DNA from: an uncultured Eubacteriales bacterium
Lineage (GTDB): Bacteria; Bacillota; Clostridia; Christensenellales; Aristaeellaceae
DNA length: 64,000 nt
Assembly: GCA_900315315.1 (NCBI GenBank)
Contig: OMYT01000001.1
Coordinates: 1 to 64,000 of the forward strand
Reading direction: 5' to 3'
Made by a program: the position numbers and the translations under genes. Positions 28,358 to 38,354 of the stretch are shown in pieces. Positions within the stretch are counted from its first letter, which is position 1, and each line of letters begins with the position of its first letter. The notes beneath the pieces are model-generated. The model was not told where the DNA came from. It saw only the letters and a program-made list of their open reading frames with translations, and did no database searches.

Positions 28358-29992
28358 GTGCTGCGGGAATTCAGAGAGAGGATCAGCATCCGGAACGTCA
28401 GGCAGAATCTGCTTCTGATCGCTTCTGCTTTTGCTTTCATGGCACTGAACCTCCAGCGGGATCCGCAGAAGATTGCAGCAATCGCGGTTAGCCTGCCCGT
28501 GATCGTGCTTTTTTTTGCCTGGATGCCCGACCTGAAACAAAGATACAGGAAAGTGCCGGCCGGTATCAGGGTGTACTCCCTGTTTTCAGCCGTGGGGATC
28601 TGTCTGTATGCGGTGCTGAGTTTTATTGACAGGACACGGAATGCGCTCGGAGGCGGACAGAAGGTTCTGATCCTGACCGTGCTTGCCGCGGCTGCGGCAG
28701 TGCTTTCCGTGATTGCCGTTCATGTGCTGGTGTCTTTACTGCTGGATCATGCGGCTGGAGTGCTGCGGCCCTTTTTCCGCAGCCTGTCCGGAGCGGAGAT
28801 TGCTGTCTGCGTTGTGATCGCGGCATTATTGACGGGATATTCCTGTTTTGCTTTTATCCGCAGCAGTGCTTTCTGGAATTCCAGCGTGAGCTATGAAGTG
28901 ATCTATACCAGCGATTCACCGAGCATGATTGATCCGAACGTCTTTCTGTGGCTGTATCATCCGGAGAATGATCTGCGGCAGCCACTCTTTGCCGTGTTCG
29001 CCGCGCCTTTGACGGCTCCGGCATACTTGCTGTCGCTGCCTTTTTCCGGCATTTCTCCCATGATTACCCCGCTGCTGATGAATATATCGCAGATTTTTGT
29101 GCTGGTGATCGCAAACCTGATGCTGACGGGAATGCTCAGGCTGAACCGGCCGGAGCGGATCTGCTTTATGGCGATGACGGCTGTGATGTATTCGACGCTG
29201 CTGATTTCCGTGATGATTGAGCAGTACATTGTCGCTTATTTCTGGCTGATCTTTGCAGCCTATTCCTATACAGAGAACCGCAGGGCTTCCGTGATCGCGG
29301 TCTCCGCTGCCGGCGGAACGTTGCTGACAAGCCTGGCCTTCCTCCCGCTCGCCTATGACGCGGAAAAGGACGGAAAGGGCGTGAAACCCTTCCTGACCGC
29401 GATGATGAAGGCTGTTCTCGGATTCCTGACCCTGTTTCTGGCCTTTGGCCGGCTGGATACCCTGATGGGGTTCGGCAAAAAGGCGGGTATCCTGGCATCC
29501 TTTGCCGGCGGAGGAAGTATCGCAGAGAGGGCCAACCAGTTTCTGTCCTTTATTACTTCCTGTTTCTCGGCGCCGGACGCGGCGGTTGATACGGTTACCT
29601 ACGGCCATGCGTCCTGGCAGCTGACCGGGAGAAATATCGTTCAGACAGATTGGGCGGGCCTGGTTATCCTGCTGCTCTGCCTGGTCAGCCTGATCTTGAA
29701 CCGCAGGGATAAGGCTGTGAAAATCGCGGGCGCCTGGGCAGGATTTTCCGTTGTTCTGCTGCTCGCGGTTGGCTGGGGAGCTCCGGAGAACGGCATGATT
29801 CTCTACACCTTATACTTCGGCTGGGCTTTTCTGGTATTGCTGTTCCGGCTGGTCCAGTGGATCGGGGCAAAACTGAAGACCGGCTTATTGACTCCGATTG
29901 TGACCTGTACTATAGTAGCCTTAATCGGCTGGCTGAACTTCAGGGGGATCGGAGCGTTGCTGGCTTTTGCGTTTGAACATTATCCGAGGTAA
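28358..29992 (+). CDS. Polytopic membrane protein, possible GT-C-type glycosyltransferase
   Basis: A 544-residue protein with about twelve hydrophobic segments and one long extracytoplasmic loop after helix 4-5 containing VIYTSDSPSMIDPNVFLWLYHPENDLRQPLF. The size and topology recall GT-C glycosyltransferases that use polyprenyl-phosphate sugars, but I see no diagnostic motif. GTG 28358 is chosen because GGAGGG lies six bases upstream and the promoter lies in the upstream frame. It is followed 24 bases later by a UbiA prenyltransferase, which would supply a lipid-linked sugar in such a pathway. Confidence 0.75.
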   Translation: MLREFRERISIRNVRQNLLLIASAFAFMALNLQRDPQKIAAIAVSLPVIVLFFAWMPDLKQRYRKVPAGIRVYSLFSAVGICLYAVLSFIDRTRNALGGGQKVLILTVLAAAAAVLSVIAVHVLVSLLLDHAAGVLRPFFRSLSGAEIAVCVVIAALLTGYSCFAFIRSSAFWNSSVSYEVIYTSDSPSMIDPNVFLWLYHPENDLRQPLFAVFAAPLTAPAYLLSLPFSGISPMITPLLMNISQIFVLVIANLMLTGMLRLNRPERICFMAMTAVMYSTLLISVMIEQYIVAYFWLIFAAYSYTENRRASVIAVSAAGGTLLTSLAFLPLAYDAEKDGKGVKPFLTAMMKAVLGFLTLFLAFGRLDTLMGFGKKAGILASFAGGGSIAERANQFLSFITSCFSAPDAAVDTVTYGHASWQLTGRNIVQTDWAGLVILLLCLVSLILNRRDKAVKIAGAWAGFSVVLLLAVGWGAPENGMILYTLYFGWAFLVLLFRLVQWIGAKLKTGLLTPIVTCTIVALIGWLNFRGIGALLAFAFEHYPR

Positions 29993-30016
29993 GAATCTGA
30001 GAGGATTTAAGAGGAT

Positions 30017-30886
30017 ATGCTGAAGTATTATCTGAAAGAGATGCGGGTGCATCATTATATCAAGAACCTGCTTGTTTTTGTCCCGCTGATCTGCAGCGGG
30101 CAGATTCTTGATCCGGACAAGTTGCTTCCGTCTTTTTATGCTTTTCTCAGTTTCTGCTTTATTTCTTCCGCGGTTTACTTCATCAACGATATCCGGGATG
30201 CCGAAAAGGACCGGAATCATCCGACCAAGTGCAACCGGCCAATTGCTGCCGGACAGATTTCCGTCCGATCCGCAGTCATTTTTACGGTTGTCCTGATCCT
30301 GCTGGCGGTGCTGTTTAACTGCCTGTGCTTTCATCCGCTTTCCACGGCTCTACTGGCGGTTTATTTCCTGCTGAACCTCGGCTACAGCCTGGGACTGAAG
30401 AACATCCCACTGCTGGATGTGACGATTCTTGCTGCGGGATACCTGATCCGCGCGATGTACGGTTCAGTGGTCACCGGAATCGAGATGTCGGACTGGCTGT
30501 ATCTGGTGATCATTTCCGCCGCTTTCTATCTCGGGCTCGGAAAACGCAGGAACGAGCTTAAAAAACAGGGAAGTGAGGATACCCGGGAAGTGATCCGCAA
30601 ATATTCCTTTTCCTTCCTGGACAGCAATATGTATATCTGCATGGCGCTGGTGGTCGTGTTCTACGCTCTGTGGACGATGGACGCGAAGACGATCGAGGCC
30701 TATCACGGCAGCAGGATGGTCTGGACCGTTCCGGTGGTTATGCTGATCTTCATGAAATACAGCATGACTGTGGAAGGAAACTCGGACGGGGATCCTGTCG
30801 AGGTGCTTCTCCACGACAAAGTGCTGCTCGGCCTGTGCGCGTTCTATCTGCTGCTGATGCTGGCCCTGCTGTATGTAATCAGGTGA
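30017..30886 (+). CDS. UbiA-family prenyltransferase, decaprenyl-phosphate phosphoribosyltransferase-like
   Basis: Membrane prenyltransferase of 289 residues with about eight helices. The first Asp-rich motif NDIRDAEKDRNHPTKCNRPIAAG (~57-79) is of the type seen in mycobacterial Rv3806c, which attaches 5-phosphoribose to decaprenyl phosphate. LGKRRNELKK (~173-182) corresponds to the second loop. The N-terminus RVHHYIKNLLVFVPL also matches. A HAD phosphatase starts three bases downstream, which would fit dephosphorylation of a polyprenyl-phosphoryl-ribose-5-phosphate. No DprE1/DprE2 epimerase is in the window. Confidence 0.85.
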   Translation: MLKYYLKEMRVHHYIKNLLVFVPLICSGQILDPDKLLPSFYAFLSFCFISSAVYFINDIRDAEKDRNHPTKCNRPIAAGQISVRSAVIFTVVLILLAVLFNCLCFHPLSTALLAVYFLLNLGYSLGLKNIPLLDVTILAAGYLIRAMYGSVVTGIEMSDWLYLVIISAAFYLGLGKRRNELKKQGSEDTREVIRKYSFSFLDSNMYICMALVVVFYALWTMDAKTIEAYHGSRMVWTVPVVMLIFMKYSMTVEGNSDGDPVEVLLHDKVLLGLCAFYLLLMLALLYVIR

Positions 30887-30889
30887 AAC

Positions 30890-31471
30890 ATGAACGTATA
30901 CGACTTTGACAAAACCATCTATGACGGAGACAGCACGGTTCATTTCTGGCTGTTCTGCAGCCGCAGGCATCCCGGCGTTTTTGTCAGATGTCTGCCACGG
31001 CTGATGAAAGGCGCGGTATTGTATGCTTTCGGACGGATTCCGAAGGAAGACTGGAAGGAGCGGTTCTTTTCGTTTCTGAATTATCTTCCTTCCAATGAAA
31101 TCATGGTCAGCAGTTTCTGGGAAATCCATTTTGCCAAAATCAAAAAATGGTACCTGGATCAGAAGCAGGACAGCGACGTCATCATTTCCGCATCGCCGGT
31201 GTTTCTGCTCGAGCCGGTCAGCAAGCGGCTGGGTGTTTCGCTGATCGCGACGGAAGTGGATCCCAGGACCGGACGTTTTTCCGGGCGAAACTGCTCCGGG
31301 GGGGAAAAAGTCATGCGTTTTCGTCAGGTGTATCCCGACGCCCGGATTGACGAATTCTATTCGGACTCGAAAAAAGACCTGCCGATGGCAGGCCTTGCGG
31401 CGCAGGCGTTTTTTGTCCGCGGGAATGAGATCCGGCCCTGGACGCCGGAGGAAATCCGTCAGACCCAGTAA
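30890..31471 (+). CDS. HAD-IB family phosphatase
   Basis: Soluble hydrolase of 193 residues. The nucleophile motif is YDFDKTIYDGDST (D5, D7, T9), motif II is the serine in VIISASPVF, the conserved lysine is in GGEKVMRF, and the acidic motif is YSDSKKDLPM. It is SerB/HAD-IB-like. It is coupled to ubiA, so the substrate may be the prenylated sugar phosphate made by that enzyme (inference). The 3' end overlaps the convergent DUF2142 gene by 13 bases. Confidence 0.88.
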   Translation: MNVYDFDKTIYDGDSTVHFWLFCSRRHPGVFVRCLPRLMKGAVLYAFGRIPKEDWKERFFSFLNYLPSNEIMVSSFWEIHFAKIKKWYLDQKQDSDVIISASPVFLLEPVSKRLGVSLIATEVDPRTGRFSGRNCSGGEKVMRFRQVYPDARIDEFYSDSKKDLPMAGLAAQAFFVRGNEIRPWTPEEIRQTQ

Positions 31472-32919
31472 CGTGTGAACAGTGTGATCACCGTGATCAG
31501 ACAGCAGCATACACTCCAGACCGCCGATACAAGGGCGCCCTTTTTTTTCAGGACCGGAACAAGTTCCGGCTGTTTCCGGCTCAGGCTGCTGTTGGAAAAG
31601 GACATCAGGAACGGCAGAAAGCAGGGAATCAGATACCGGCCCTGGAAGCCGATGGAATAATCCCCTCCAATGATATTCCCGTTCACCTTCGGTGCATGGC
31701 TGATGTACTGCAGGGTACAAAGGACGCAGTAGATCAGAACGGATGCAATTAGCCCGGGGAGGCGTTTCCGCCATGCCAGGGGGAAGGGGAAGGTGCAGCA
31801 TTCCAGAACCGCTGTGCCGAGCAGGATGATCCACCCGAGGATCAGGAAGATTCTCGGGATATGGACGTCAAGCCAGCCGAAGCAGCCCCAGAATCCGATG
31901 ATCAGGGAGGCAGCGTCCTTCCAGAGGGTTCGGAAAATAATCCCGGGCAGCGCAAAGGGATGCGCGACCAGCCAGGCGCCCTGTTCGGCCGTATAGCCCG
32001 CGGCGCCGCCTGCCGGAACCAGATAGGGAATCGCCGCCAGCACAAACCCTACGGCGGCGGCCAGCAGAATCACGATCCTGCGTTTTGCTCCCGCACGGTT
32101 CGGACCCTCCAGCGCGTCCCGCGGAAGCAGCAGGAACAGAAGCATCAGGCATACATAGACCGCCTTGATCCCGCACAGGAAAAGCGCGCACAGCACCAGG
32201 CGGACATAATCTCCGGTTGTGAGCTGTACCGGTCTGCTCTGTACATTACTTTGCAGACAGGAAAGGATCGAGGCGAACAGGTAAAGGGAAACGGGAATCA
32301 ATACGGCATCGTAGTTTAGCGTCGCCCCAAGAAACAGGCACATGGGCATCACGGCCAACAGGAACAGCGTCTGTCTGAAAGGCTGCTGTTTCCGTATGGC
32401 GGCGCGCATGACAAGCACAAAAAAGATCCAGTTGGCCATCCGCCCGAACAGCAGCTGGATGTAGGGACTGTGGAGCAGGTTTATCCCGAACAGGGAACCG
32501 AACAGCGATGCGACTGCCATTCCGAGCGCGGAAAAGAGATAGCCGAAGGAGAAGATCCGCCCTCCGACAGGCAACATCGTCCCGTCCGGAGTATAATCCA
32601 TGCTCTGCTGAAACAGTGTATCCCACGAACATTTTTCCTGATTCCCGATGCCCATCAGGCGGACGGGATACTCGTCCATCAGCGGCGCGAAGCCTGATGG
32701 CAGTGACAGTTTTCCTTCCGCCCAGTATTCGCGGGTAAAGGCCTGCCCGTGACCGATGGCCCAGACGTTCTGAAAATGGGTCAGTTCATCCGGCGAATCA
32801 AAGGGCGGGATCAGAAGGATCAGAAGAAGCCCCAGGACCAGCGCAAAGCAAAACAGGACCTTTTCCCTGCGGTGAAAAGGCCCCTGTCTGTTCCCGCCGT
32901 GAAACGCGGACTTACTCAT
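31459..32919 (-). CDS. DUF2142 family polytopic membrane protein
   Basis: A 486-residue protein with about twelve hydrophobic segments. Its opening loop IPPFDSPDELTHFQNVWAIGHGQ is characteristic of DUF2142, a family found in cell-surface glycan loci and possibly GT-C-like. The start is placed at ATG 32919, which overlaps the stop of the upstream secreted-protein gene (ATGAGTAA); an in-frame ATG lies nine bases further upstream. Convergent with the HAD gene. Confidence 0.82.
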   Translation of the reverse strand: MSKSAFHGGNRQGPFHRREKVLFCFALVLGLLLILLIPPFDSPDELTHFQNVWAIGHGQAFTREYWAEGKLSLPSGFAPLMDEYPVRLMGIGNQEKCSWDTLFQQSMDYTPDGTMLPVGGRIFSFGYLFSALGMAVASLFGSLFGINLLHSPYIQLLFGRMANWIFFVLVMRAAIRKQQPFRQTLFLLAVMPMCLFLGATLNYDAVLIPVSLYLFASILSCLQSNVQSRPVQLTTGDYVRLVLCALFLCGIKAVYVCLMLLFLLLPRDALEGPNRAGAKRRIVILLAAAVGFVLAAIPYLVPAGGAAGYTAEQGAWLVAHPFALPGIIFRTLWKDAASLIIGFWGCFGWLDVHIPRIFLILGWIILLGTAVLECCTFPFPLAWRKRLPGLIASVLIYCVLCTLQYISHAPKVNGNIIGGDYSIGFQGRYLIPCFLPFLMSFSNSSLSRKQPELVPVLKKKGALVSAVWSVCCCLITVITLFTRYWV

Positions 32920-33334
32920 CCCGGACATAGATGATGGCGCTTCCGTCAAAGCCTTTGACAAGCAGCATGTTCTGATCGGAGGACATGGAGACCTCTCCGG
33001 CGTAACCGCCTTCAAAGCTCATGATCCCGTGAGTATCGCCGATCGTGGTCATCACAAGATAGACCGCCCCGGTCTCGTCCCCGGTGAGATAGGTATCAAC
33101 AGTCATGCCTGCTTTGGTAAACCTGCCGGGATAGACAAAGTGCATTACATGCCTCGGCTCATCACTGGTTGTATAGGTTGTAATGGCGGTTGAGGGGATA
33201 TACCGCCAGACAGACTTCCACGTTCCCGTGATTGCTTCTTCATAAAGCGCAAGCTTGTTTTCAGCCGAAGCGGCAGGAAGCACCAGCAGGGAGCACATGA
33301 GTAAAAGCAGGATGATGCTGATCGTCTTTTTCAT
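32912..33334 (-). CDS. Small secreted protein of unknown function
   Basis: A 140-residue protein with a clear signal peptide MKKTISIILLLLMCSLLVLPAASA cleaved before EN. The mature part is beta-rich (GTWKSVWRYIPSTA, HVMHFVYPGRFTKAGMTVDTYL, GSAIIYVRDE) and resembles small lipocalin-like extracytoplasmic domains only in general pattern. It is coupled by an eight-base overlap to the DUF2142 gene. GGAGGGATT precedes the ATG. Confidence 0.8.
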   Translation of the reverse strand: MKKTISIILLLLMCSLLVLPAASAENKLALYEEAITGTWKSVWRYIPSTAITTYTTSDEPRHVMHFVYPGRFTKAGMTVDTYLTGDETGAVYLVMTTIGDTHGIMSFEGGYAGEVSMSSDQNMLLVKGFDGSAIIYVRDE

Positions 33335-33508
33335 GGAATGAATCCCTCCTTATATTCTGATTATATCATGCTTCTGTCTGTGTTTGAAGAGAAATTTACT
33401 GGGAGAATGACGGAATCGGTTAAAAACAAAAGATGAAAAAAAACAACGATAATAATAGAAATAAATAGAATAATAAAGAAAACAAATGATTATCGCCGGT
33501 ATACAAAC

Positions 33509-33537
33509 TTGCTTTCAATATATAAAAGCATTATAGT
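33509..33537 (+). promoter_or_regulatory. Vegetative promoter of groESL
   Basis: TTGCTT (33509-33514), a 17-base spacer and TATAGT (33532-33537), just upstream of the CIRCE element. Confidence 0.75.
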
Positions 33538-33549
33538 ACTTTCTGGTTG

Positions 33550-33893
<344 letters not shown>

Positions 33894-33900
33894 AAAGGAA

Positions 33901-35608
<1,708 letters not shown>

Positions 35609-35630
35609 GAATAATAAATTAAACCTTGGA

Positions 35631-35657
35631 GGCGTCCGTGCAAACGGGCGCCGTTTT
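35631..35657 (+). terminator. Terminator after groEL
   Basis: GGCGTCCGT (35631-35639) pairs with ACGGGCGCC (35644-35652, one G-U), then GTTTT. Confidence 0.8.
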
Positions 35658-35684
35658 CCAATTAAATCCGGAAAGATTTTCGGA

Positions 35685-35714
35685 TTGTATTATTCAAGCA
35701 CAATATGGTAAAAT
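35685..35714 (+). promoter_or_regulatory. Promoter of the DUF1269/PNPOx-like operon
   Basis: TTGTAT (35685-35690), an 18-base spacer and TAAAAT (35709-35714). Confidence 0.55.
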
Positions 35715-35758
35715 AACAAAAGACAAACATCCAACCAAACAGAAAGGAGTCATGTAAC

Positions 35759-36406
35759 ATGGAACAGAAACAAAACATCGTGGTCAGCCTTTTCAAAGTG
35801 GAAAGCGAAGCGTATCAGGCGCTTACCGAACTGAAGCAGACACCCGGCAGCGAAAATTCTTACGTCGCGGCGGCCTGCCTGGTGAAAAAGGAGAACGGTT
35901 CGGTGAAGGTACTGGACGGTTTTGACACTGGCTCCAACACCAGCGACGACACGGCCAAAGGCGGCCTGATCGGCGCCCTGGTCGGTATTCTCGGCGGCCC
36001 CATCGGCGTTCTGCTGGGCGGCAGCCTCGGCCTGCTGATCGGATCCACGGTGGACACGGATGACGCGCTGCTGAACGCCTCCATGCTGGAGCAGATCACC
36101 GGCAAGATGGAAGACGGCGAGGTCGCGATCATCGGCCTGGCGTTTGAAGAGAATGAGGAAACCCTGGATCGCAGGTTTATCAAGTTCGACACCGTGATCG
36201 CCCGCTTTGACGCCGCTATGGTTGCAGCGGAAGTAGACGAAGCCCAGAAGATGGCAGAAGAGATGGCCAGACAGGCCCGCAAGGAGCTCCGCGACGAGAA
36301 GAAGGAAGAACGGAAGGAAAAGAAAGAAGAGAAAAAGGCAAAGCTGAATGCCGAATGGGAAGGCGTTAAGAACAAATTCAAGAAGGACAAGAAAGAAGAA
36401 GAGTAA
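35759..36406 (+). CDS. DUF1269-like protein with glycine-rich membrane hairpin and charged tail
   Basis: A 215-residue protein. An N-terminal alpha/beta domain (VVSLFKVESEAYQALTELK) leads to a glycine-zipper hydrophobic hairpin GGLIGALVGILGGPIGVLLGGSLGLLIGS (~68-96). A second alpha/beta part and a long Lys/Glu helix (~160-215) follow. This pattern fits DUF1269-type stress or envelope proteins; function is unknown. An ATG-TAA start-stop lies between its AAAGGAG site and its ATG. The PNPOx-like gene follows after 14 bases. Confidence 0.75.
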   Translation: MEQKQNIVVSLFKVESEAYQALTELKQTPGSENSYVAAACLVKKENGSVKVLDGFDTGSNTSDDTAKGGLIGALVGILGGPIGVLLGGSLGLLIGSTVDTDDALLNASMLEQITGKMEDGEVAIIGLAFEENEETLDRRFIKFDTVIARFDAAMVAAEVDEAQKMAEEMARQARKELRDEKKEERKEKKEEKKAKLNAEWEGVKNKFKKDKKEEE

Positions 36407-36420
36407 AGGAGAATTAATCC

Positions 36421-37296
36421 ATGGAAATCAAGAGAATCAATGTTCATGAAGCAAAGCGCCGGATCAAGAAGGATCCGGAACTCAGCAAGATGCTCGTTCC
36501 CAGCGGCTGGAAGGAAATCGCGCTGGATCTGGACGGCGACGGCAAGGCAGATGTGTGCTTCTCCTGCGAGCAGCTGGGCCACAAGATCGACACCATTGCG
36601 GTGGACCTGAACGGCAGCGGCGAATTCAATTTCTACCTGCATGATATGGACCACAACGGCATTCCGGACACGATTATGGTGGTTCCGGAAGGGAAAGACG
36701 AGCCGGCAGCTGTCGCTATCGGCGGGGAAGTCGAACTGGGCTTTATCAACCTGGGCGTCAAGGTAGCCGATCTGCTGGTTGCCGAAAACTTCATGAACAG
36801 GGAACTGGGCCTGTCCCTTGCAGATCTGGCTGCTTATCTGCAGGCTAACGCCGCCATCATGCTCATGGAGCTTGAGAAGAGAGCGGAAGCGAAGGGCATC
36901 GACAAGGTATTCTATTACCTGAACGACGCCGGGACGTATTTCCTCGCCACTGTCGACGGGACAAAGCCGCGAGTACGCCCCTTCGGCACGATCCTGCTGG
37001 ACGATGGCAAGCTATATATCCAGACCGGGAAGAACAAGGCCGTTGTCAAGCAACTGAAGGAAAACCCCGCTGCAGAGATTTGCGCGAGCATGAACAACGG
37101 TACCTGGATTCGGATTGAAACCGAACTGGAGGAAGTCGACAATCATGACCTGAAGGTCAAGATGCTGGACAGGATGCCGATCCTGAAGGAAATGTACAGC
37201 GCTGACGACGACAGCATGGTCATGCTTCAGATGAAGAATGCCACAGCGACCTTCTGCTCCCTCATGACGCAAGAGCCCGAGGTCATCACCTTCTGA
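36421..37296 (+). CDS. Calcium-motif domain fused to a PNPOx-like FMN-binding domain
   Basis: A 291-residue cytoplasmic protein without signal peptide. Residues ~30-85 carry repeated DxDGDG-type motifs, ALDLDGDGKADVCF, AVDLNGSGEFNF and DMDHNGIPDTIM, like Ca-binding loops of secreted proteins. After a helical middle (~110-160), residues ~165-291 form a split-barrel flavin/pyridoxamine-phosphate-oxidase-like domain: YYLNDAGTYFLATVDGTKPRVRPFGTILLDDGKLYIQTGKNKAVVKQLKENP. It is cotranscribed with the DUF1269-like gene. The enzymatic substrate is unknown. Confidence 0.8.
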   Translation: MEIKRINVHEAKRRIKKDPELSKMLVPSGWKEIALDLDGDGKADVCFSCEQLGHKIDTIAVDLNGSGEFNFYLHDMDHNGIPDTIMVVPEGKDEPAAVAIGGEVELGFINLGVKVADLLVAENFMNRELGLSLADLAAYLQANAAIMLMELEKRAEAKGIDKVFYYLNDAGTYFLATVDGTKPRVRPFGTILLDDGKLYIQTGKNKAVVKQLKENPAAEICASMNNGTWIRIETELEEVDNHDLKVKMLDRMPILKEMYSADDDSMVMLQMKNATATFCSLMTQEPEVITF

Positions 37297-37316
37297 GAAA
37301 ACGCGAAACCCATTGG

Positions 37317-37341
37317 CTCCCTTCGGCACTGCCGGGGGGAG
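37317..37341 (+). terminator. GC-rich hairpin after the PNPOx-like gene
   Basis: CTCCC (37317-37321) pairs with GGGAG (37337-37341), with an inner CGGCA-C-TGCCG, followed by TTAATTTAT. Weak T-run, so termination is probable but not certain. Confidence 0.5.
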
Positions 37342-37420
37342 TTAATTTATGTATACCATTTGTGCGGAATATGATACAATAACTTTCAATACAGCAGGAT
37401 TCAGGAAGGAATGAACGACC

Positions 37421-38350
37421 ATGCCAATCAAAATTTCCAATGAGCTGCCGGCGTACAGGACGCTGACGGAGGAGAATATCTTCGTCATGACGGAGACCCG
37501 GGCGACCACCCAGGATATTCGTCCGCTCCGGATTGCCATTGTGAATCTGATGCCGACTAAGATTGACACGGAAACGCAGTTGCTGCGTTTACTGGGAAAT
37601 ACGTCACTGCAGGTGGAAACTGAATTGGTAAAGATGCAAAGTCATGTGTCAAAGAACACACCGGCCGAGCACCTTACGGCCTTTTACAAGACGTTTCCGG
37701 AAATCAGAAACCAGAATTTCGACGGGATGATCATCACCGGGGCACCGGTGGAACACATGCTGTTCGAGGAAGTGGAATACTGGGATGAACTGTGCGAAAT
37801 TATGGAGTGGAGCAAAAGTCACGTTCATTCGACCTTCCATATCTGCTGGGGTGCGCAAGCAGCACTGTATTACCATTTCGGAATTCCGAAGCAGCCGCTG
37901 GAGAAAAAGCTGTTCGGCGTGTTTCCGCACCATGCCGAACGGAAGAACTATATCCTGCTCCGGGGCTTTGACGATGTGTTCATGGCACCGCACAGCCGTC
38001 ATACCACCGTTCTGCGGAAGGATATAGAGAACTGTCCGGCACTGAAGATCCTGGCATCTTCCGACGAAGCCGGCGTGTATGCGGCGATCACCGAGAACGG
38101 GCGCCAGGTGTTCATTATGGGACACAGCGAATACGATCCCCGGACGCTGGAGAAGGAATATCTGAGGGACAAGAACGCCGGCCTGCCGATTGAGGTGCCG
38201 AAAAACTACTATCCGGACGATGACGATACCAAAGAGCCGATGGTGACCTGGCGAAGCCACGCAAACCTGCTGTATGCGAACTGGCTGAACTATATGGTCT
38301 ATCAAACTACACCGTACGATCTGAACAAGATCAGGGAACAGGAGGGATAA
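37421..38350 (+). CDS. metA: Homoserine O-acyltransferase MetA, predicted acetyl-CoA specific
   Basis: First step of methionine synthesis from homoserine. In 309 residues it has K47 (LMPTKIDTE), nucleophile C142 (FHICWGAQA), and H235/E237 (MGHSEYDP), the known catalytic set. Residue 111 is Glu (TGAPVEHM). Published work on MetA links Glu at 111 to acetyl-CoA and Gly to succinyl-CoA, so this should be a homoserine O-acetyltransferase despite the gene name. No SAM riboswitch or T-box is visible upstream. It is followed four bases later by tldD. Confidence 0.94.
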   Translation: MPIKISNELPAYRTLTEENIFVMTETRATTQDIRPLRIAIVNLMPTKIDTETQLLRLLGNTSLQVETELVKMQSHVSKNTPAEHLTAFYKTFPEIRNQNFDGMIITGAPVEHMLFEEVEYWDELCEIMEWSKSHVHSTFHICWGAQAALYYHFGIPKQPLEKKLFGVFPHHAERKNYILLRGFDDVFMAPHSRHTTVLRKDIENCPALKILASSDEAGVYAAITENGRQVFIMGHSEYDPRTLEKEYLRDKNAGLPIEVPKNYYPDDDDTKEPMVTWRSHANLLYANWLNYMVYQTTPYDLNKIREQEG

Positions 38351-38354
38351 AAGA

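Noticed and set aside
37297-37420. Possible SAM riboswitch or T-box upstream of metA
   Set aside because: The 124-base gap holds a short GC hairpin only; none of the conserved SAM-riboswitch or T-box sequences can be recognised.
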